A stretch of 64,000 nucleotides of DNA from Egicoccus halophilus (GTDB lineage Bacteria; Actinomycetota; Nitriliruptoria; Nitriliruptorales; Nitriliruptoraceae), in assembly GCF_004300825.1 (NCBI RefSeq), contig NZ_CP036250.1:2350001-2414000 (forward strand). Direction: 5' to 3'. The notes beneath the pieces were generated by a model, which worked only from the letters and a program-made list of their open reading frames with translations, had not been told where the DNA came from and ran no database searches. Position 1 is the first letter of the stretch. Every line of letters starts with the position of its first letter. Of the stretch, positions 9,313 through 18,070 are shown piece after piece. The translations under genes and the position numbers were made by a program.

Positions 9313-10331
9313 GGGTACATCCCGATCGCGCTCAGTCCGGTCGTCTCCTCGAAGCCCAGCAACAGGTTCGCGTTCTGCACCGCCTGGCCCGCGGCGCCCT
9401 TGCCGAGATTGTCCGTCACGGCGACGACGGTCACCCGGCCGGTCCGCGGATCGACCACCGCGGACAGCTGGCAGGCGTTGGAGCCGACCACCGCCTTGAC
9501 GACCGGGAAGCGGCCCGGCTCGAGGACGTGCACGAACGGCTCGTCGGCGTAGGCCTCACGCAGCGCCTGCTGGACGTCGTCGGCCGCCACGTCCTCGCGC
9601 AGGCCGGCGTAGCTGGTGGTCAACAGCCCGCGCGCGATCGGCAGCAGGTGCGGCGTGAAGCTGACCGGGCCGAGGTCGCTGCCCGCCGCAGCCAGCTGCG
9701 CCTCGATCTCACCGGTGTGCCGATGACCCGGGGCGCCGTACGCCGTCAGGCTGTTCGCGACGTGTGTGGCGTGCAGCGCGTCCTTGGCGGCCCGCCCGGC
9801 GCCCGAGGTGCCCGACTTGCCGTCCACCACCACGCTGCCGGGGACGAGCAGGGGCGCCAGCGGCAGCAGCCCGAGCAGGACGGTGGTCACGTAACAGCCC
9901 GGGTTGGCGACCAGCGTCGCGCCCGCGACCGCCGCGCGGTTGCGCTCCGGCAGTCCGTACACGGCCGGGGCGAGGTCGGGGCGCGGGTGGGCCTCGCCGT
10001 ACCAGGTCGCGAACGCCTCCGCATCGAGCCGGAACGCCCCCGACAGGTCGACCGTGCGGGTCCCCGCGTCGTGCAGGGCCGCGCCGAGCTCGAGCGAGGC
10101 CCCGTGCGGCGTGGAGAGCAGCACGAGGTCGAGGGAGGACAGCCGATCGAGGTCGACCGCGTCGAACACCCGGTCACCGGGCAGGTTGGGGAACAGCGTC
10201 GACACGGGCTGTCCCGCCTGCGAGTGCGCGGCGACGACCACCACCTCGGCAGAGGGATGCCCGGCGAGCAGCCGCAGCAGCTCGACCCCTCCGTAACCGG
10301 AGGCACCGACGATGCCGATCGAGGCAGTCAT
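9309..10331 (-). CDS. argC: N-acetyl-gamma-glutamyl-phosphate reductase
   Basis: NADPH-dependent reductase that makes N-acetylglutamate semialdehyde. The 340-residue protein has the Rossmann loop GIVGASGYGGVELLRLL at its N-terminus and the catalytic cysteine in VANPGCYVTTVLLGL near residue 150. The C-terminus has NLGKGAAGQAVQNANLLLG, a standard signature. I use the ATG at 10331, which has AGGA five bases upstream; an ATG nine codons further up lies next to the operator and has no Shine-Dalgarno. It is the first gene of the arg cluster and lies directly behind the predicted ArgR operator. Confidence 0.95.
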   Translation of the reverse strand: MTASIGIVGASGYGGVELLRLLAGHPSAEVVVVAAHSQAGQPVSTLFPNLPGDRVFDAVDLDRLSSLDLVLLSTPHGASLELGAALHDAGTRTVDLSGAFRLDAEAFATWYGEAHPRPDLAPAVYGLPERNRAAVAGATLVANPGCYVTTVLLGLLPLAPLLVPGSVVVDGKSGTSGAGRAAKDALHATHVANSLTAYGAPGHRHTGEIEAQLAAAGSDLGPVSFTPHLLPIARGLLTTSYAGLREDVAADDVQQALREAYADEPFVHVLEPGRFPVVKAVVGSNACQLSAVVDPRTGRVTVVAVTDNLGKGAAGQAVQNANLLLGFEETTGLSAIGMYP

Positions 10332-10360
10332 GACCGTCCTGGGATCGCGAACCGCCATCG

Positions 10361-10384
10361 TGCACGATTATGCAGAATTCTGCA
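10361..10384 (-). promoter_or_regulatory. Probable ArgR operator (ARG box array) and arg promoter
   Basis: Three TGCA half-sites occur at 10361-10364, 10371-10374 and 10381-10384, exactly one helical turn apart. The second and third form a perfect 14-bp palindrome (TGCAGAATTCTGCA); the first and second form an imperfect one (TGCACGATTATGCA). The stretch is an AT-rich island in a very GC-rich background, 30 bp upstream of the chosen argC start. ArgR binds pairs of such palindromes as a hexamer. A CATAAT sequence on the minus strand inside the array may be the -10 box, so repressor binding would block polymerase. Binding is inferred. Confidence 0.72.
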
Positions 10385-10419
10385 AACTGGTGCGGCTCGC
10401 CGGTGTCGGGTGCCGCCGG

Positions 10420-10842
10420 TCAGGACTCCGGGGGCTTGCGCAGCCGCTTGGTCTCGCTGCGCTGCTTCTTGGCCTTCAGACGACGTTCCTTCGACGCCCG
10501 CGTCCGCCGCGTCGGCCGGCGCACCTTGGGAGGCTCCAGCGCCTCGCCGACCACCGCCCGGAAGCGGGCGAACGCCGCCGTCCGGTTCTGGTGCTGGCTG
10601 CGGTGCTCCGACGCCTGCAGGATCAACACCCCGTCGGCGGTGATGCGGTGCGCGAGCCGCTCCATCACCCGGGCGCGCTGCGCCTCCGACAGCGACGGCG
10701 AGGTGGCCACCGGCCAACGCAGCTCCACCTTGGAGTCGGTCGTGTTCACCCCCTGCCCACCCGGCCCCGAGGCCCGCGACACGCGCACGTCGAACTCCGC
10801 CTCCGGGACGGAGACGCCGCGACGCAGTCGGATGTCGGCCAT
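10420..10842 (-). CDS. arfB: Alternative ribosome-rescue peptidyl-tRNA hydrolase ArfB (YaeJ family)
   Basis: Releases peptides from ribosomes stalled on non-stop mRNA. The 140-residue protein has the release-factor-like domain with the catalytic GPGGQGVN near residue 26-33. It ends in a lysine/arginine-rich tail (about 105-140, RASKERRLKAKKQRSETKR) of the type that enters the empty mRNA channel. Length matches ArfB and not a full RF1/RF2. The ATG start has no Shine-Dalgarno; a TAGGCT hexamer ends seven bases before it, suggesting a leaderless transcript. It lies just behind rtcB on the same strand with a 23-bp gap. Confidence 0.93.
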   Translation of the reverse strand: MADIRLRRGVSVPEAEFDVRVSRASGPGGQGVNTTDSKVELRWPVATSPSLSEAQRARVMERLAHRITADGVLILQASEHRSQHQNRTAAFARFRAVVGEALEPPKVRRPTRRTRASKERRLKAKKQRSETKRLRKPPES

Positions 10843-10849
10843 GGCGACG

Positions 10850-10855
10850 AGCCTA
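10850..10855 (-). promoter_or_regulatory. Predicted -10 box for leaderless arfB
   Basis: TAGGCT (minus strand) with seven bases to the arfB ATG. At that distance the transcription start would fall on the start codon itself. No -35 element is obvious, as expected for extended or -10-only actinobacterial promoters. The same hexamer recurs upstream of infC, DUF1844, hisE, rpe and metK. Confidence 0.5.
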
Positions 10856-10865
10856 GGGGCCGAGC

Positions 10866-12056
10866 TCAGGTGATGCCGCGCCGGTTCCCCTTCTCCACGC
10901 CCTTGTAGTTCACCACCGTCGTCAGCCGGTGCACCACCTCGACCAGGTCATGCTGGTCGGCCATCACCGTGTCGAGGTCCTTGTACGCCCCGGGGATCTC
11001 GTCGACCAATGCCGCCGCGTCCCGCTGCAACCACGTCCGGCCCGCCATCGCCCGCTCGAGGTCCTCGGGACTGAAGGTCCGGCGGGCCTGGTTGCGCGAC
11101 ATCATCCGCCCCGCCCCGTGCGCCGCCGACTGGTAGCTGGCCGGATTGCCCAGCCCACGCACGATGTAGGAACCGGTCCCCATCGACCCCGGCACCACCC
11201 CCAGTTCCCCCGCCCGGGCCGAGATGGCGCCCTTGCGCGTGATCCACAGCTCCCGACCGTCGTGGACCTCGCGTCGGGCGTAGTTGTGATGGTTGTTGAT
11301 CGTCCGCACCAGATCGAACGGCGCCTGCGACGCGAGCTCCCCCAGCGCCACCGTCATCATCCGCTGTCGCGACCCGAAGGCGTACGCCTGGGCCCACGCG
11401 AGATCCCGGACGTACGCCGCGAACGCCGGCGTGCCCTGCACCAGATAGGCCAGGTCCGGGTCGGGCAGCGAGACCATCGCCTCGCGCATCAGCGACCGCG
11501 CCCGGTCGATGTGCCGCATCGCCAGGGTGTTGCCCGCCCCGCGCGAACCGGAGTGCAGCATCAACCACACCGTGTCGCGCTCGTCGGTGCACAGTTCGAG
11601 GAAGTGGTTGCCCGAGCCCAACGTCCCGAACTGGCGGGGAGCCCGCTCCCGCAGACGGGTGTCGCTCGCCACCCCTGCCGGCACCCCGTGCTCGGCGACG
11701 AACGCGGCCCACGCGGGATCGTCGTCCGCGTGCCAGTACCCCAGACCCGCCGGGATCCGCGACGCCCAACCCGACAGCAGTCCCTCGAGGTCGTCGGGCA
11801 ACTGCTCGGCCTGCAGCGTGGTCTCCGCAGCGATCACCCCACAGCCGATGTCCACCCCGACGGCCGACGGGATGATCGCCTCGCGCGTCGGGATCACCGA
11901 CCCGATCGTGCAGCCCATCCCCCAGTGCGCGTCCGGCATCAACGCCACGTGACCGTCGATCGCGGCCACCGTCGCCGTCCGCAGTGCCTGCTCGCGCGCC
12001 TTGGCGTCCAGCATCGACGCCCAGCTGAGCACCCCGTCACCGAGCGTCTCGGGCAC
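10866..12056 (-). CDS. rtcB: RNA-splicing ligase RtcB
   Basis: GTP- and Mn-dependent RNA ligase that joins 2',3'-cyclic phosphate (or 3'-phosphate) ends to 5'-OH ends. The 396-residue protein has MPDAHWGMGCTIG, the metal-binding GVDIGCGVIAAE (Cys near 72), NHFLELC, and NNHHNYA with its histidines. The C-terminal GAYKDLDTVM precedes the end, where the guanylylated histidine region lies. It is the bacterial short form (about 400 residues). The GTG start has a strong GAAGGAGGT four bases upstream. It is divergent from the S9 peptidase across only 35 bp. No archease gene is adjacent. Confidence 0.93.
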   Translation of the reverse strand: MPETLGDGVLSWASMLDAKAREQALRTATVAAIDGHVALMPDAHWGMGCTIGSVIPTREAIIPSAVGVDIGCGVIAAETTLQAEQLPDDLEGLLSGWASRIPAGLGYWHADDDPAWAAFVAEHGVPAGVASDTRLRERAPRQFGTLGSGNHFLELCTDERDTVWLMLHSGSRGAGNTLAMRHIDRARSLMREAMVSLPDPDLAYLVQGTPAFAAYVRDLAWAQAYAFGSRQRMMTVALGELASQAPFDLVRTINNHHNYARREVHDGRELWITRKGAISARAGELGVVPGSMGTGSYIVRGLGNPASYQSAAHGAGRMMSRNQARRTFSPEDLERAMAGRTWLQRDAAALVDEIPGAYKDLDTVMADQHDLVEVVHRLTTVVNYKGVEKGNRRGIT

Positions 12057-12078
12057 GGCGACCTCCTTCCCCGCTCAC

Positions 12079-12084
12079 TAGCCT
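12079..12084 (+). promoter_or_regulatory. Predicted -10 box for leaderless S9 peptidase
   Basis: TAGCCT followed by seven bases and the ATG at 12092. No Shine-Dalgarno is present on this strand, so a leaderless transcript is the simplest reading. The rtcB ribosome-binding site occupies the other strand of the same 35-bp gap. Confidence 0.5.
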
Positions 12085-12091
12085 CCGACCC

Positions 12092-14128
12092 ATGACTATC
12101 CCATTCGACCTCGACACGTTCCTGCGCCAACCCCGGCTGTCCGGGCTGGCCCTCTCCCCCGACGGCCGCCGGCTCGTCGTCGGCGTCGCCACCGAGGCGC
12201 CCGACCAGCGCCGCTACCGCACCTCCCTGTGGCTGATCGACCCTGACGGCCGGCAGCCGCCGCGCCAGCTCACCCGCTCGGCCCCCGGCGAGTCCGGGGC
12301 CGCGTTCGCTCCCGACGGCACCCTGCTGTTCCTCTCCGCGCGCCCCGATCCCGACGCCACCGCCGACGACGAACCACCTGCCGCGTTGTGGGCGCTGCCC
12401 GCCGGGGGCGGCGAAGCCCGGCTCGTACTCGCCCCGCCAGGGGGTGTCCGTGGCCTCGAGATCGCCCGCGACACCGGCGACCTCGTCGTCCACGCCAGCC
12501 TGCACCCCCGTGCCGACACCTTCGACGCCGACCGCGAACAGGCCACGGCGCGAACCGACGCGGGCGTCACCGCCCAACTGTTCGACGACTACCCCATCCG
12601 CCACTGGGACGCCTACCTCGGGCCCCGCGAACCGGCCCGCTGGTACCTCCCCGCCGCCGCCGTCGCCGACGCGACCGGCGAGGACGGCCCCGACCCGGCC
12701 GCCCCGCGACTGCTCGCCCGCGGCAGCACCCTGCACAACGCCGAGGGTCAGCTCACCCCCGACGGGCGCACCTACGTCACCACCTGGCGGCGCGCCGGCG
12801 AGTCGCCCTCCCGCCGCTCCCCCGCCGACCTCGTCACCGACCTCGTCGCCATCGACGTCCACACCGGTGAGCGGCGCACGCTCGTCGCCGACGGCCGCTC
12901 GTGGTCGGCACCTCGGATCTCCCACGACGGCACCCGGTTGGTCTGCCAGACCACCGACCTCGGCGCCCCCGACCGCGCCGCCGACAGCGGTCTCGCCCTC
13001 GTCGACCTCGCCGACGGGAGCGTGACCCCGCTGGCCGACGAGCTCGACCTGTGGCCCACACCGGTCCAGTGGCTGCCCGACGACCGCGCCGTGCTCGTCG
13101 AGACCGACGACCACGGGCACCGCCGGGTCCTGCGCATCGAGGTCGCCGACGGCACGGTCACCCGTCTGACCGCCGCCGGCGCCCACACCGACGCCGTCCT
13201 CGCCGACGACGGCCGACACTGGTACGCGCTGCGCAGCGATCCCGGCACCGCCCCGCAGGTCGTCCGCCACGCGACCGACGGCGCCGACCAGACACCCACG
13301 GTGCTGCCCTCCCCCGCCGGTGACCAACCCGCCGTCCGCCTCGAACGCCTGCCGGCCACCGCCGACGACGGCACCGAGGTCGGCTCCTGGCTCGTGCTCC
13401 CCGAGGACCGCGACGAGCCGGCCCCACTGGTCGTGTTCATCCACGGCGGTCCGCTCGGGTCCTGGAACAGCTGGTCCTGGCGCTGGTGCCCCGCCGTGCT
13501 GGCAGCCGCCGGCTACGCCGTCCTGCTCCCCGACCCGGCCCTGTCCACCGGCTACGGCCGCGACTTCGTCCAGCGCGGATGGGGCCGCTGGAGCGAGGCT
13601 CCCTACACCGACCTGCTCGCCGCCGTCGACGCCGCCGAGGCCCACACGGCCGTCGACGGCAGCCGTACCGCCGCGATGGGCGGCTCGTTCGGCGGCTACA
13701 TGGCCAACTGGGTCGCCGGCCACACCGACCGCTTCTCCGCGATCGTCACCCATGCCTCGCTGTGGAACCTCGAGGGCTTCCACGGCACCACCGACATGGG
13801 ACTGTTCTGGGAGCGCGAGTTCGGTGATCCCTACGCCACCGACCGGGCCCGCTACCGCGAACACTCGCCGCAACGGCACGTCGGGAACATCCGCACGCCC
13901 ATGCTCGTCATCCACGGCGAACTCGACTACCGGGTCCCCATCTCCGAGGGACTCACCCTGTGGACCGACCTCGCGCGCCACGGGGTCGACGCCCGCTTCC
14001 TGCACTTCCCCGACGAGAACCACTGGATCCTCAAGCCACAGAACGCCCGGCTGTGGTACCAGACGGTGCTCGCCTTCCTCGACGAACACGTCCACGGCAC
14101 GGACTTCGCCCGACCCGACCTGCTCTGA
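12092..14128 (+). CDS. S9 family (prolyl oligopeptidase-like) serine peptidase
   Basis: Cytoplasmic acylaminoacyl-/dipeptidyl-peptidase-like enzyme of 678 residues; no signal peptide. Residues about 1-400 form repeated beta-propeller blades (LSPDGRRLVVGV, FAPDGTLLFLS, LTPDGRTYVTT, WLPDDRAVLVE). The C-terminal alpha/beta hydrolase begins near 430 with VVFIHGGPLGSW. The catalytic triad is predicted as Ser532 (GGSFGGYM), Asp612 (HGELDYRVP) and His644 (DENHWI). It probably cleaves short peptides; the exact specificity is not readable. It is a single plus-strand gene, divergent from rtcB and convergent with pheT. Confidence 0.92.
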   Translation: MTIPFDLDTFLRQPRLSGLALSPDGRRLVVGVATEAPDQRRYRTSLWLIDPDGRQPPRQLTRSAPGESGAAFAPDGTLLFLSARPDPDATADDEPPAALWALPAGGGEARLVLAPPGGVRGLEIARDTGDLVVHASLHPRADTFDADREQATARTDAGVTAQLFDDYPIRHWDAYLGPREPARWYLPAAAVADATGEDGPDPAAPRLLARGSTLHNAEGQLTPDGRTYVTTWRRAGESPSRRSPADLVTDLVAIDVHTGERRTLVADGRSWSAPRISHDGTRLVCQTTDLGAPDRAADSGLALVDLADGSVTPLADELDLWPTPVQWLPDDRAVLVETDDHGHRRVLRIEVADGTVTRLTAAGAHTDAVLADDGRHWYALRSDPGTAPQVVRHATDGADQTPTVLPSPAGDQPAVRLERLPATADDGTEVGSWLVLPEDRDEPAPLVVFIHGGPLGSWNSWSWRWCPAVLAAAGYAVLLPDPALSTGYGRDFVQRGWGRWSEAPYTDLLAAVDAAEAHTAVDGSRTAAMGGSFGGYMANWVAGHTDRFSAIVTHASLWNLEGFHGTTDMGLFWEREFGDPYATDRARYREHSPQRHVGNIRTPMLVIHGELDYRVPISEGLTLWTDLARHGVDARFLHFPDENHWILKPQNARLWYQTVLAFLDEHVHGTDFARPDLL

Positions 14129-14163
14129 ACCTCATCGGGTCGCCGCCGCCTTCCGACCAGGCG

Positions 14164-14245
14164 CGGGCCGGTGCTGCCGCCGCTGACCGTTCTGTTCGGC
14201 ACGCCATCAGAGACCCGGGCCGGTGCTGCCGCCGCTGACCGTTCT
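14164..14245. repeat. Pair of 30-bp direct repeats
   Basis: An identical 30-base sequence starting CGGGCCGGTGCTGCCG occurs at 14164-14193 and 14216-14245, period 52 bp. It lies in the 188-bp gap between the convergent S9 peptidase and pheT. Each copy ends in GACCGTTCT. No hairpin with a U-tract is visible, so the gap has no obvious terminator apart from this repeat. Confidence 0.85.
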
Positions 14246-14316
14246 CCCGCACCACCGTCCGGGTGCCGCCGCCCCCGTCGACGAGGAAGCGGCGGCGACC
14301 CGATTCGACGAGGAGG

Positions 14317-16839
14317 TCAGCGGCGCAGGGTGGCGCCGACGGCGTCGGCCTCGGCGGCGATCGCGTCGATGACGGCCTTCTCGTCGGCATCGGTCAGCTG
14401 CCGATCGGGCGACTGCAGTCGCACGCGGATCGCGACGCTGCGCCGGCCCGGGCCCACCTGCTCGCCCCGGTACTCGTCGAACCACCACAGCCCGTCGAGC
14501 AGATCACCCGCTCCGGCACGGACCGCGGCCTCGAGCGTCGCGTAGGGCACGTCCTCGTCGGCGACGAGCGCGACGTCGAGGCTCATGGCGGGGTGCCGGA
14601 CGAGCGTGCGTGCCGCCACGGGGGCATGCCCGTCGCGCGGAACGGCGCGCAGCAGCGGCTCCAGCAGCAACTCGGCGACCACGACCGGCTCCGGCAGGTC
14701 GCGGCGGTCCGCCTCCTGGGGATGGAGCTGCCCGGCGAAACCGATCTCGACCGCGTCGGCATCCGGCGTGGGACGCAGCAGCAGGGCCGCCGAGCGTCCG
14801 GGGTGGAAGCCGTCGCGATCCACGGGCCGGCGTTCCAGGGTCCACGTCACCGACGGCGGGGCCGCACGTCGCACCATCTCGTCGAGGACGGCGAGCAGGT
14901 CGTACACGCTCCAGCGATCCTCGGGGTCGAGGTGCTCGTGTCCCAGCCGCAGCCCTTGCGCCGCCAGCGCGACCGTGCGGGGCTGGATCGGCAACGCGCT
15001 GCCGTCGGGGGCCTTCCAGCGCCAGCTGCCACCGGCCGCGATCACTTCGAAGGCGTCGAGGACGTCGGCGAGCTCGTCGTCGACGGGCCGGAACAGGCGC
15101 CCGAACTCGACCAGCGCAGTTCCCGGACGCCCCTGGCCGGTGTTCCGACGCAGTGCGACCAACAACCCCTCGACCAGGGACGGGCGCATCGAGGAGGCAT
15201 CCTTGGCCAGCGGGTTGCTGAGTTCGACGCGCCCCGCTGTCGGCACGACCCCGCTCAACGCCTCCCCACCGACGAACGGGCGGGTGATGGCCTCGGAGAG
15301 GCCGGCGGCGAGCGCCACCGCGCGCAGCTCCGCCTCCAGCCGCTGCGCCGCGGACCGGCCCCCCACGATCGTGACCTTCGGCAGCGTGGCCGGGATGCGC
15401 TCGTAGCCGTGCAGCCGCGCCACCTCCTCGGCGACGTCGGCCTCGCGCTGCAGGTCGCCACGCCACGTCGGCGCGGTCACCTCGAGCAGATCGCCGTCGG
15501 GCCGGACGGAGCTGCCGCTGCGCGTGAGCAGCTGCGTCTGCTGTTCGGCGTCGAGTTCGTCGACCGCGAGCAGACGGCGGATGCGGGCAGGATCGACCGT
15601 GATCGTGGACCGGCCGGTCCAGTCGGCCTCGCGGCGGACGGTGTCGGTCCCGACCGCGCGGGCGCCCGTCAGCTCGGTCAGCAGCTGGACGGCCCGGGCG
15701 ACCCCGCGGGCGGCGCCCTCGGGGTCCACGCGCCGTTCGAAGCGTTGGCTCGCCTCGGACACCAGGTTCAGTCGCCGCGACGTGCGACGGATGCGGGCGG
15801 GATCCCAGACGGCGCCCTCGAGCAGGACACGGGTGGTCTCGGCGACGACCTCCGTGCTGGCGCCTCCCATGACCCCGGCGAGACTGACGGGACCGTCGGC
15901 GTCGTCGATCACGACGTCGCCGACGACCAGTTCGCGCTCCTGGTCGTCGAGGGTGACGAGCCGGTCGCCCTCACGGGCGTCGCGGACCACCAGCCGCGGG
16001 CCGGCGATCCGATCGAGGTCGAAGGCGTGCAGGGGCTGGCCGAGCTCGAGCATCACGTAGTTGGTGACGTCGACGACCACGTCGATGGAACGGACGCCGC
16101 ACTGACCGAGTCGCTGCCGCAGCCAGGGCGGCGAGGGCTGGACGTGCACGTCCTCGAGCGTCCAGGTCACGAACCGCTCACAGGCGTCGGTCTGGAGCTC
16201 CACGGGGATCGTCGGCGTGTCCAGCGCCGCGGGGACGCCCTCGGGCTCGCGCCAGCTCGTGCCGAGGATGGCGGCGAGGTCGCGCGCGACGCCGAGGACC
16301 GACAGGTGGTCCCCGCGGTCGGGCTGCACCGCCACCTCGATGACCGGTTCGCCGAGGGGCAGCAGGTCGAGCAGGTCGGTGCCGAGGGGCGTGTGCTCCG
16401 GCAGCAGCAGGATGCCCTCGTGCTCGTCGGACAACTGCAACTCACGCGCGGACGCCAGCATCCCGTTGGAGACCACGCCGCGGATCGCACGCGCCTCCAT
16501 CGTCATGCCGGACGACCCCTCGGGGCCCCCCGTCCCGGGGATGGACGCCCCGGGCACGGCGTGCGCGACCACGTCACCGACGTCGAAGTTCGCGGCGCCA
16601 CAGACCAGTTCGATCTCGCCGTCACCCCCCTCGCCGGTGACCCGGACCACGCGCAGCCGGTCGGCATCCGGGTGTGGCTGCCAGTGCAGGACCCGGGCGG
16701 TGCGCACGCCGGCGGTGCCGGCTCCTGGCGTCTCGACGGACTCGACCTCGAGGCCGTTGAGGCTCATCACCTCGACGAGTTCCTCGACCGACAGGTCGAC
16801 GTCGACGAACGTGCGCAGCCACGAGAGCGGGAGTTTCAC
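14317..16839 (-). CDS. pheT: Phenylalanine--tRNA ligase beta subunit
   Basis: Large subunit of the (alpha-beta)2 enzyme that charges tRNA-Phe. Its 840 residues have the full domain order. These are the N-terminal MKLPLSWLRTFVD, an EMAP/tRNA-binding domain (about 40-150, HPDADRLRVV), the B3/B4 editing region (about 210-400, VTNYVMLELGQPLHAFD), B5 (about 400-475), the catalytic-like core (about 490-700), and a C-terminal anticodon-binding ferredoxin-like domain (HPAMSLDVALV). GTG start with GGAG five bases upstream. It follows pheS by 57 bp. A 1,240-codon open frame on the other strand is only a shadow of pheS-pheT. Confidence 0.97.
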   Translation of the reverse strand: MKLPLSWLRTFVDVDLSVEELVEVMSLNGLEVESVETPGAGTAGVRTARVLHWQPHPDADRLRVVRVTGEGGDGEIELVCGAANFDVGDVVAHAVPGASIPGTGGPEGSSGMTMEARAIRGVVSNGMLASARELQLSDEHEGILLLPEHTPLGTDLLDLLPLGEPVIEVAVQPDRGDHLSVLGVARDLAAILGTSWREPEGVPAALDTPTIPVELQTDACERFVTWTLEDVHVQPSPPWLRQRLGQCGVRSIDVVVDVTNYVMLELGQPLHAFDLDRIAGPRLVVRDAREGDRLVTLDDQERELVVGDVVIDDADGPVSLAGVMGGASTEVVAETTRVLLEGAVWDPARIRRTSRRLNLVSEASQRFERRVDPEGAARGVARAVQLLTELTGARAVGTDTVRREADWTGRSTITVDPARIRRLLAVDELDAEQQTQLLTRSGSSVRPDGDLLEVTAPTWRGDLQREADVAEEVARLHGYERIPATLPKVTIVGGRSAAQRLEAELRAVALAAGLSEAITRPFVGGEALSGVVPTAGRVELSNPLAKDASSMRPSLVEGLLVALRRNTGQGRPGTALVEFGRLFRPVDDELADVLDAFEVIAAGGSWRWKAPDGSALPIQPRTVALAAQGLRLGHEHLDPEDRWSVYDLLAVLDEMVRRAAPPSVTWTLERRPVDRDGFHPGRSAALLLRPTPDADAVEIGFAGQLHPQEADRRDLPEPVVVAELLLEPLLRAVPRDGHAPVAARTLVRHPAMSLDVALVADEDVPYATLEAAVRAGAGDLLDGLWWFDEYRGEQVGPGRRSVAIRVRLQSPDRQLTDADEKAVIDAIAAEADAVGATLRR

Positions 16840-16896
16840 GGGATCTCCACGGGCGGGATGGGGAGCGGTGTCGCGTGGGGGCGGGCGTCAGTGCGC

Positions 16897-17940
16897 TCAG
16901 AAGTGGGTGAGGAAGCGGGCGTCGGCGTCGTAGAAGTCGCGGATGTCGCGGACCCCGTGGCGCAGCATGGCCACCCGCTCGACACCGATGCCGAACGCGA
17001 AGCCCGAGACCTGCGACGGGTCGTAGCCGCAGGCGCTCAGCACGTTGGGGTCGACCATGCCGGCGCCCAGGATCTCGATCCACCCGGTCCCCGAGCACAC
17101 GCGGCAGTCGGGGTCGCCGGCACGCCCGTCGGCCGCGCCGCAGAACCCGCAGGCGACGTCCACCTCGGCGCTCGGTTCCGTGAACGGGAAGAACGACGGT
17201 CGCAGACGGATCTCGCGATCGGCACCGAAGAGCGCCCGGGAGAACGCGAGGAGGGTGCCGCGCAGGTCAGCCATCGAGACGTCCTCGGCGACGAGCAGTC
17301 CCTCGACCTGCGTGAACACCGGCGAGTGCGTCGCGTCCACGCTGTCGGCCCGATAGACGCGACCCGGACACACGACCGCGACCGGCGGCGCCTGGGTGGT
17401 CATCGTGCGGGCCTGGACGGCGGACGTCTGCGTTCGCAGCACGACGTCGTCGGCGCCGGCGACGTAGATGGTGTCCTGCTCCTGACGCGCCGGGTGGTCG
17501 GGTGGGGTGTTGAGCAGGTCGAAGTTGAAGGCGCCGGCCTCGACCTCGGGGCCCTCGGCGACGCGGTAGCCCAGACCGACGAACACGTCGACGATCTCCT
17601 GTTCGACCGAGGTCAACAGGTGCGGCCGGCCCGGCGCGAGCCGGCGTGGCGGCAGGCTGAGATCGAGCCGCTCGGACTCGAGTCGCTGCCGCAGCGCCGC
17701 GCTGCCGAGCTCCTCGCGGCGGGCGTCGAAGGCGGCCTGGAAGCGGTCGCGGAAGGCATTGAGCTGTTGGCCGAGCTCCTTGCGCCCCTCCGGGGTGAGG
17801 TCCCGCATCGACTTCTGGATGCCGGCGAGCGCGGACTTCTTGCCCGTGAAGCGCACGCGGACCTCGTCGAGGTCCTCGAGTCGCTCGGCGTCCGCGATCG
17901 CCGCGAGGGCGTCCGCCTGCAGGGTGGTCAGTTCGGTCAC
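16897..17940 (-). CDS. pheS: Phenylalanine--tRNA ligase alpha subunit
   Basis: Catalytic class II subunit of PheRS, 347 residues. The N-terminal coiled-coil (about 1-90) is followed by class II motifs: HPLLTSVEQEI-like RPHLLTSVEQEIVDVF, then the motif 2 region FTQVEGLLVAE and the motif 3 region GFAFGIGVERVAML. A cluster CGFCGAADG...CRVCSG suggests a small zinc-binding loop (four cysteines near 260-280), as in several bacterial PheS. The GTG at 17940 has GAGGGAAG four bases upstream and gives the expected VTELTTLQADAL start. Confidence 0.96.
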   Translation of the reverse strand: MTELTTLQADALAAIADAERLEDLDEVRVRFTGKKSALAGIQKSMRDLTPEGRKELGQQLNAFRDRFQAAFDARREELGSAALRQRLESERLDLSLPPRRLAPGRPHLLTSVEQEIVDVFVGLGYRVAEGPEVEAGAFNFDLLNTPPDHPARQEQDTIYVAGADDVVLRTQTSAVQARTMTTQAPPVAVVCPGRVYRADSVDATHSPVFTQVEGLLVAEDVSMADLRGTLLAFSRALFGADREIRLRPSFFPFTEPSAEVDVACGFCGAADGRAGDPDCRVCSGTGWIEILGAGMVDPNVLSACGYDPSQVSGFAFGIGVERVAMLRHGVRDIRDFYDADARFLTHF

Positions 17941-17997
17941 GTTCTTCCCTCGGCCCGTCTCGGCAGGGCAGGCGGGACAGGGTAGACGCCCGGTCCG

Positions 17998-18040
17998 CCT
18001 GCCACGGACGCCGGCCCCGCCTGCCAGGGACGCCGGCCCG
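17998..18040. repeat. Two imperfect 22-bp tandem copies
   Basis: CCTGCCACGGACGCCGGC and CCTGCCAGGGACGCCGGC follow each other with a 22-bp period in the 130-bp gap between pheS and the histidine kinase. No other feature is seen in the gap. Confidence 0.6.
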
Positions 18041-18070
18041 CCCACCACGGCGCCCGACGGGCGCGCTGCG

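Noticed and set aside
14263-17985. 1,240-codon open frame on the plus strand
   Set aside because: It is antisense to pheS and pheT, which have complete conserved motifs; it arises from the high third-position GC of those genes.
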